From contig JBBDHG010000112.1 in the NCBI GenBank assembly GCA_037951165.1, forward strand, positions 4,652,501-4,716,500: DNA of 64,000 bases, written 5' to 3'. The position numbers and the translations under genes were made by a program. Positions 57,980 to 64,000 of the stretch are shown here, one piece after another (position 1 is the stretch's first letter; every line of letters starts with the position of its first letter). Below the pieces are notes generated by a model. The model was given only the letters and a program-made list of their open reading frames with translations, was not told where the DNA came from and searched no databases. The stretch comes from Lophius americanus (Eukaryota; Chordata; Actinopteri; Lophiiformes; Lophiidae).

Positions 57980-59282
57980 ATGCCAGTCCAGAGCAAGTAT
58001 TTTTTATTTGCTCTTTAATGATTGTGATGCCTGGCCCAGTCTCTCAGTAGCACGTTTTTTTTGCACTAGCTGTGTTTTAACAGACATGCCGAGAAGTGCA
58101 CATGCGTAAATTGTTTGTGCGTGTGTGTGTGTGTTAGTGCCAAAATAAGTACATGTGGCAGGGGTTGTGAGTCAAAGGTCCACACAGGCACATGCATCAG
58201 CAGGGGTGTGCAGGCTTTAACTGCCGTCTCGTCCGGTGGATATTCATTGTGGTCTTCACACAGGAACCGCTGATGGGCTTTGCTTTATTAGTAGACTTGT
58301 CAGAGCTGCTTGGAGTGGTGTCCTGCAGAGCCCGATCATCAGTCGTCAAATATTTATAATGTCCGAGAGTTAGGGCTTCCAACTGATTCATGCCTTATCT
58401 GTGAGGGTCCTAGCCATAATGAGCCCTCTGTTTCACCAAAACCTTTTAGGGTGAGCTTGATTAGGAAAACATTTTCAACCTTGACCTTTTTCTCCTTCTT
58501 CTACAAAAACTAATCTTGCTGTAATTAAAATGAACCTGAACTGATTTAGTGGCGATGATTATAATCCAATCGTTTACTAAAATTTCGGTGCTGCTCAAAA
58601 TTTTCATTTCCATAAGAGTAAACAAACATTTCTGAGAACAAGACCATGACTCAAGTTTTCAATGTCATTCTACTTTTGTAATGAGCAGCTTTTATTCATG
58701 CAGATTTATACGGCGAATGGAAGTTAAAAATTGGAAGCTCAACAGAGCTTTACTGGAGTAGTAAATTTTATGCCTATTGAAAAACACTTTACACTGTACA
58801 TATCATGTTGTTTAGAGTGACTGTGTGCTTACATCGTTTTTAGACTATCAGTCTCTTTCTGTCTTTTCACGCACAGCATCAAGCATCAGAAAAACCTACT
58901 TCTTCTATTTCAGTCAGCACTTGCAGCGAGACGTGCCAGTGGTGATTGGTGGTATTCACCAACATGCTCTGTTTGTCTGTTTAAAACGGCGCCTCAGTGA
59001 AGAAGCTGCAACAAAAGAGCTGCGTTTATTCACTCAGACAGTCCTTGTCACATTCTGTTTGTTAAGGCAGATACATTATCTTAATTGATTGAGTCCTAGT
59101 CAAGAGAGAGAGGACTATGCAGAGTGTGTGCAATTCTGATGCTGGTCCTCTTCATGAAAAGCCGACGTTCCACTTTTTCTCAACACTTTAATGTACTGGG
59201 AATTTTATTATGTGAATGTAAGTAAAAACCTCTGCTGGAAATAAAACTTTATAAAAACATTGGCGTTGTTATTTCTACTTCT
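57980..59282. other. Non-coding sequence, no gene seen
   Basis: Short (GT)8 at about 58,119-58,134. Otherwise unique apart from the duplicate at 58,840. 58,910-59,040 is better balanced and might be constrained. Confidence 0.4.
58840..58870 (+). repeat. 31-bp dispersed duplicate, copy B
   Basis: Starts TTAGACTATCAGTCTCTTTC. See copy A, 891 bp to the left in the same orientation. Confidence 0.75.
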
Positions 59283-59475
59283 GTCAGCGAGGTTATGTTG
59301 TCTGTTTGTTTGTTGGTAAAAATGTCCGTGAATCTCCATGACCACTTAACCAGAATAGACCCTGTTAAATTTAGATGCTGTCCTGGGTTGATCTAGGGTA
59401 TTTATTTCTGTTTTTCTTTAACAATGGGAGATTTTTGACATAAGAGAGCTATGCATGGTTCTTTGTTAGAAAAAT
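59283..59475 (+). mobile_element. Degenerate fish repeat (GGTTATGTTTTC type)
   Basis: GCGAGGTTATGTTGTCTGTT then TGTTTGTTGGTAAAAA recalls a widespread teleost repeat (GAGGTTATGTTTTCACCGGCGTTTGTTTGTT). Further on, GTTTTTCTTTAACAATGGGAGAT matches its later block (CTTTAACATTGCGAGAT). The family is of uncertain class and the copy is diverged. Confidence 0.5.
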
Positions 59476-60104
59476 AATAATCAGGCATTAAGGTGTTTGG
59501 TATCTGTGGTTATCTTAACACTGCAGGACAAATATGTCCCATGTGTTACTTTTTGCTGATGTTTTAGTCAGACCTGATGATTGTTTTCTTTTTTTTTTGT
59601 TTAGTTGATTGGTTTCATGCTTGTGCTGCATGCACATGGAATCTAATCTTTTCCAGCAAGTAGTAAACAAGCAATCAATGCAGAAAAATGAATGAATGCA
59701 TATACATTAGATGCATTTTTCCTCCAATGACATTTTTCTTCTTGAATGTGAGCAGTGAAGGCGAGAAGATCAGGTTTGAGGAGAATATCTGAACTGTGTC
59801 TCTTTCAACACCTTTGTGAACACGCGGTGCAATCGAATGCGGATCCCAAATGAAATCCAGATCCATCAGCTTTGGGTTGTCTCTTAGCATGCAGTGACCT
59901 CAAATTACAGTTACGGGGCTTCAAAGGGTATTGTTGGGCCCTGGTGGAGGTAAGTACTCTATCCCATTCCTTTCTGTCGTAATATTTGTTTCTTTTCAAT
60001 TCTATACATTCATTCTGAATTGCATACGTTTGAAGAGCCTCACATCAATTCACAATCAAAGATCATGAGTGATCTTATATCACAATATTAATGCTTAGGA
60101 TGGG
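59476..60104. other. Non-coding sequence, no gene seen
   Basis: Unique AT-rich sequence. Minus frames at 59,675-59,999 have no recognised product. Confidence 0.4.
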
Positions 60105-60660
60105 CCGTTGCAATGAAAGCCTCCCTTCACAGGCCAACAATGCTGGAGAGCAGTAATCAAGCAGACAGCTGCTTTAAATCCTGCGAGCGTCATTTGCATA
60201 TTTTACTTCCTTCCTTGGTACACTTTGACATGCTGGCAAGTTTGTCTTGTACTTCATCACTCGTAAATTCCAAACGGATTACCCCCTGTCTCCGACATGT
60301 TAGTACGAAACAGCTTCGATTTTCTAAAAATGAAATAAATATTAACTTGCAGGGCAGCTTGTCAAGCTGCGATCGCTAATCTATGAGGGAGGATTTGAAT
60401 AAGTACTTGGTGGTTGAACGCTTTCTCTCTTCTCAATTTCTTTCTCATCCCTCGCTCAGCGACCAACTCAGAAGGAGGGCCCCTCTTAGAGAGCACATTG
60501 CGCTAAGTGAGATTAATTTCAACATCATAAATAACTCTGAGAAGGTCGCCTCAGGGAGGCTTGGAGACTCTCCTATGTTAGAATCCGAACAAATGTTTCT
60601 GACTCTGGTTTACCATTTCAAATCTATGCACTTCATCCAATTTTTGTTTTTAACAAAGCC
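60105..60660. promoter_or_regulatory. Candidate conserved non-coding element (long)
   Basis: More than 500 bases of repeat-free balanced sequence with CGTCATTTGCATATTTTAC (perfect octamer ATTTGCAT), TCTAAAAATGAAATAAATAT (A/T-rich, MEF2-like CTAAAAAT), AGCTGCGATCGCTAATC and GAGATTAATTTC. Retained CpGs and motif clustering make this one of the best enhancer candidates in the window. Function inferred. Confidence 0.38.
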
Positions 60661-63088
60661 AAGATAGGTTATTTCCCGATTACATGTTACATGGGAATTA
60701 CTGATAATGTTGTATGATCAGAGATGTATTTTGTGACCTCGCCATTTTTACAGTCATCTTTATCCTTGCATGTGGCAAAATGAAAAGGTTTGTTGTCTAA
60801 TGGAGGCTTCACCTTTCTATGAACAAAAGGTGATGAATCTGTGTAATGGCTTGTAATAAAACAGCTTTGTCTCCAACTCCACTCAACATTTGTATTGAAC
60901 ATTTATTTATGTCTTATGTTACTTAAGAAATTAAACATTTAAATGTATATCAGTATTATTTAGTATCTTTATTCATAATTGAACAATGGCTAAAAAAGAC
61001 CTCTGCGACGGTGGTTATGTTTTTGGTCTTGCACTGAATCACGACACTTACTCACAAATTATTTTCAACTCTGAGTAGTAAATGGGCGGCCCACCTTTTC
61101 CCTGGCTTGGACCAGCAAGGGGTGGGTGAGAAAGCTAGACAGTGACTGAAGAGAAGGTGTTGGAAAATCATTATTTTCTGATGGTTGCACAGATTTTCTT
61201 ACGTCCAAATAAAAATGTTCAACCCTGCCGAAAGGTACCCGGTTCCTGGATTTTTTATTTTTCTACAGACAAAGTAGAACAAATACACAAGAGGTACGTG
61301 TGCATGTGAGAAGTGTGTGGGATAACACGATATCTGAGATGTTTGTAGCGCAGGGATGTGCTTATCTTTGTGAACAAGTTAAAATAGCGTAACTTGTCCT
61401 GCCGTAACTTAGTAGTAAAGTAAAGCTCTGCTTTAACATTTTGGGTTAGAAATACATTTTGGTCAAATATATGAGGTTGTTAAATCATGATATAGGCATT
61501 GCAGGTCAACACTGGGGCTTTTGACTCCCGATAGCTAAAGGCCCACTACCCAAATGTCCCAATACAGCAAAATAATAATATTAAGCCTCAAATACTCACC
61601 CCCCACCGATGGTATATTTTTTTAATGAATATTTTTCAAGTCTTCCACATTAATACATATGCAGATTGCTAAAATTCGTTAAATGTATATCTGACAAAAA
61701 GCCATGATGGACTATGATGGGAAGCAGCAGTAAACATTTACACTTTTTAGGCCGAGATTGGTCAGCATACTACGCTTTAAGGGTATGAACCAAGATCACT
61801 AGTTCAGGATCATGCTAATGTGTTCCCATACATTTACCCTAATCTGGTATTTTTTAATGATTCATTACCTCAATACAGAATGTTGACTGAAAAAAAAAAA
61901 TAGTCTGTTCATAGAAAAGATGTCTGTTTTTTTTACCAGTTCTGAATGTCCGAGGTGAGAGAGCCAAAGGACATTAAAGTGAAATTAAATGTCAAATGAA
62001 GTGACCATTGATTCAATAATACACAGTAATACACAATCACATTTGATTCCCCCTTTTTCCATGTGCCACTCATCGTGGTGGTGGGTGATGCTGGCATCTC
62101 TTAGGAAGTTCTAGATATGAGGGTGACGTCCAGCCAGAGAGCGAGACTCCTATTCAGACCGACCTTTTCCATAAGGTGTCTTCCATTAAATTCAATACTC
62201 TAATTAGAAAACAATAAATAAAAGCAGGGTCAACAGTTCCTGGTTTTATTGTTTGTTGTTTATTATGCACCATTCTAAAAAATAAAAAATCTCAATTACT
62301 TGAATATAGGTCAACAATAGTATTGCTCCACAAGTAAATAAGCATACATAAACAGCTGTAACACAGCCTATACATTGTTGAGTTACATAATATAGGTCAA
62401 ACAGGTCTGTCAGAGAGATTTCAGTAATGTGACAAGAGATGCTGTTTTTTTAAATAAATTTTTTAGTCAGCCTGTCTATTCATCAGTTCAGCATGCAGCA
62501 CAGATGTATGTCTGGCTCATTAAGTAATTAGCGATGATGATTTAAATGCCCTTTTGTAGCAAGTCACATGCATTAATAACACAATAGACACATCACAGCT
62601 CTTTTTTGTCTTTAGATGGGACATTAAGCTGACTTTAAGAACACAACTCTAATGCAAACCAGTTCTGTGGGGAAGAAATTACATGTACAATTAGCATACA
62701 ATCTTGTTATGCTTTGAACATCACAGTATTTACATCAGCTTCTAATCACCATATTAAAACCTCAAAAGTAATTTTAAATATTTGGATTTCCCTCTTCTGC
62801 CACGGCTCTTCTTCCACGGCTCGCATAGTAGTAAGATTTGTGTTGAACTGCCCCAAGTTCATGAAGCAATTGCATGAAAGGTGGTTAGCACAAAAACCAA
62901 AATAGGTTTGGAGAGCTTAGCGGGGGTATTTCCATCAGAAATAAAAATTCATCAAAGTCGATTAAATATCCTATGAGTCTGGTAGGAGATACACACAGGT
63001 ACCGGAGCAGTGTTTGTGCAGGGCAGCTTAGTTTTCCTTTAGCCACGTATGCAGAGCAGCTAGCTTTGCAATGACCGGTGAGCTAAAG
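60661..63088. other. AT-rich non-coding sequence
   Basis: No exon was recognised, and the frame at 62,714-62,905 is unsupported. An A run lies at 61,891-61,900. 62,090-62,180 is GC-richer but unassigned. Confidence 0.4.
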
Positions 63089-63157
63089 GTAGATGGGTGG
63101 AGATCTCGTGAGTAGATGGGTGGAGATCTCGTGGGTAGATGGGTGGAGATCTCGTGG
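63089..63157. repeat. 23-bp minisatellite, three near-identical copies
   Basis: The unit GTAGATGGGTGGAGATCTCG plus TGA is repeated at 63,089-63,111, 63,112-63,134 and 63,135-63,157, varying only in the last base. Each unit holds the palindrome GAGATCTC. The near identity implies recent amplification. Confidence 0.95.
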
Positions 63158-63370
63158 GGTAGTTTCTGATTGACCGGCAGTATTTATGAGGTAGAATGTC
63201 GAGGTTCAGTTGTTTGGACCGCCAGTGGAAGTCCACCGTCCCATGATTTCTGACGTGCCTCTCACAAAATAAAACCCCTTATCGGTCTTTTTTAACACTC
63301 AGTATGTCAGTAGGCCTTCCAAATATCCAAATAAGTCATAAGAAACACACAAAAAAGTGAGATGTTCACT
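63158..63370. other. Non-coding sequence
   Basis: Unique sequence between the minisatellite and the LINE tail. Nothing recognised. Confidence 0.4.
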
Positions 63371-63445
63371 TTAATAATAATAATAATAATAATACACTTA
63401 ATTTATAATGCACCTTACATCTAGATCAAATCTCAAAGTGCTACA
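63371..63445 (-). mobile_element. LINE (L2-type) 3' tail fragment
   Basis: On the minus strand: GTAGCACTTTGAGATTTGAT, then a GTAAGGTGCATTATAAATTA segment, then (TTA)n at 63,394-63,371. It shares the GCACTTTGAGATTTGATC block with 19,360-19,435. The element is 5'-truncated to the tail. Confidence 0.65.
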
Positions 63446-64000
63446 AGGTAAATGCAGATAAAAGCATCAATAAAAATTACAATAATAATTATATAAAAAT
63501 ATGACCAAAAAGCAGCAAAGTTATAGGTTCTGCCAAAAAGTTAAGTTTAGAGGTTCGACAAATGGATGAAACCCCTTCCTATACCCTCTCCTTATTCTTT
63601 TGTGGTGGGGGGAAGAAACTACATGCACATGCAGGAGCCCCATAAATGATGCCACACATCTAGTGATTGATATCTGATGGCTAGGAGGGGAAGTTCATGC
63701 TGTTTGTAATGCTTTTGGAAACGCATCAAGAGTTATAGTGGTTGCACTTGCAGATTTGCGTATCAGAGATGAGTGGGCTATTAGTCCTAGAGAAGGTGTG
63801 CACTCACTGAGTGCTCCTCTATTTATTCATAATAATCTAATTAGATACGTCTCTCACAGAATTTCATGACCTCATTTTACAAGGCTTGATCTGCAGTCAA
63901 TTACCGCAGTAATCACATCTGTTACAGGATACAAATATCGATTTTTCACCATAATGTTTTACAATGACAATTGTGCAACCCTTCAGTTGAAGACTGAATT
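63446..64000. other. Non-coding sequence, no gene seen
   Basis: Unique sequence to the window end. 63,820-63,930 contains ATAATCTAATTAGATACG and AGTCAATTACCGCAGTAATC and might be constrained. No exon recognised. Confidence 0.35.

Noticed and set aside
63089..63157. CRISPR array
   Set aside because: Three head-to-tail units without spacers in eukaryotic DNA: a minisatellite.

Overview
This looks like nuclear DNA from a ray-finned fish, probably a teleost, and the window is almost entirely non-coding. Several things support that. Base composition is AT-rich, no open reading frame resembles a conserved host protein, and there are many long (CA)n/(GT)n microsatellites. The interspersed repeats are of teleost type: Tc1-like DNA transposons, L2-type LINE fragments with (TTA)n tails, a tRNA-derived SINE and hAT-like pieces. 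No prokaryotic gene layout, rRNA, intact tRNA gene or CRISPR is visible. All family names come from recalled sequence features, not from a database search.

Layout. Positions 1-18,060 are mostly unique sequence with a few microsatellites and several stretches that have the look of conserved non-coding elements (mixed composition, homeodomain-type TAATTA cores, octamer-like ATGCAAAT). The strongest gene signal is a CpG-dense promoter at about 18,060-18,470. It carries two inverted CCAAT boxes, a palindromic GTCACGTGAC element, and on the minus strand a first-exon-like stretch ending in a strong GTAAGT splice donor at 18,067. A gene reading leftwards from here, with introns covering some or all of the left part, is the simplest reading. 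I cannot name it and see no coding exon for it. Positions 18,850-20,100 hold a Tc1 fossil, a LINE tail and one weak plus-strand exon candidate. Positions 20,100-31,700 are largely unique or AT-rich with microsatellites.

From 31,775 to the right end the window becomes repeat-rich. It holds a near full-span but decayed Tc1 element with another repeat inside it, and LINE reverse-transcriptase fragments at 39.4-40.0, 45.2-45.8, 49.5-49.9 and 55.7-55.9 kb. There is a possible LTR piece inside hAT-like sequence near 40-41 kb, a tRNA-derived SINE at 53.9 kb, and several short degenerate fish repeats. A family of AT-rich repeat units carrying CTCF-like CACTAGGGGGA motifs occurs at 33.5, 44.5-44.9 and 52.0-52.3 kb.

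Unusual structure: seven near-perfect hairpins or palindromes with arms of 12-20 bp lie in otherwise unique DNA (5,945; 20,926; 21,864; 26,115; 35,373; 36,963; 38,533), and a 27-bp inverted repeat with ETS-like ends spans 48,068-48,336. Read as a whole, the window fits a regulatory gene desert or a large intron next to one CpG promoter, overlaid by decayed transposons. I found no convincing new multi-gene system.
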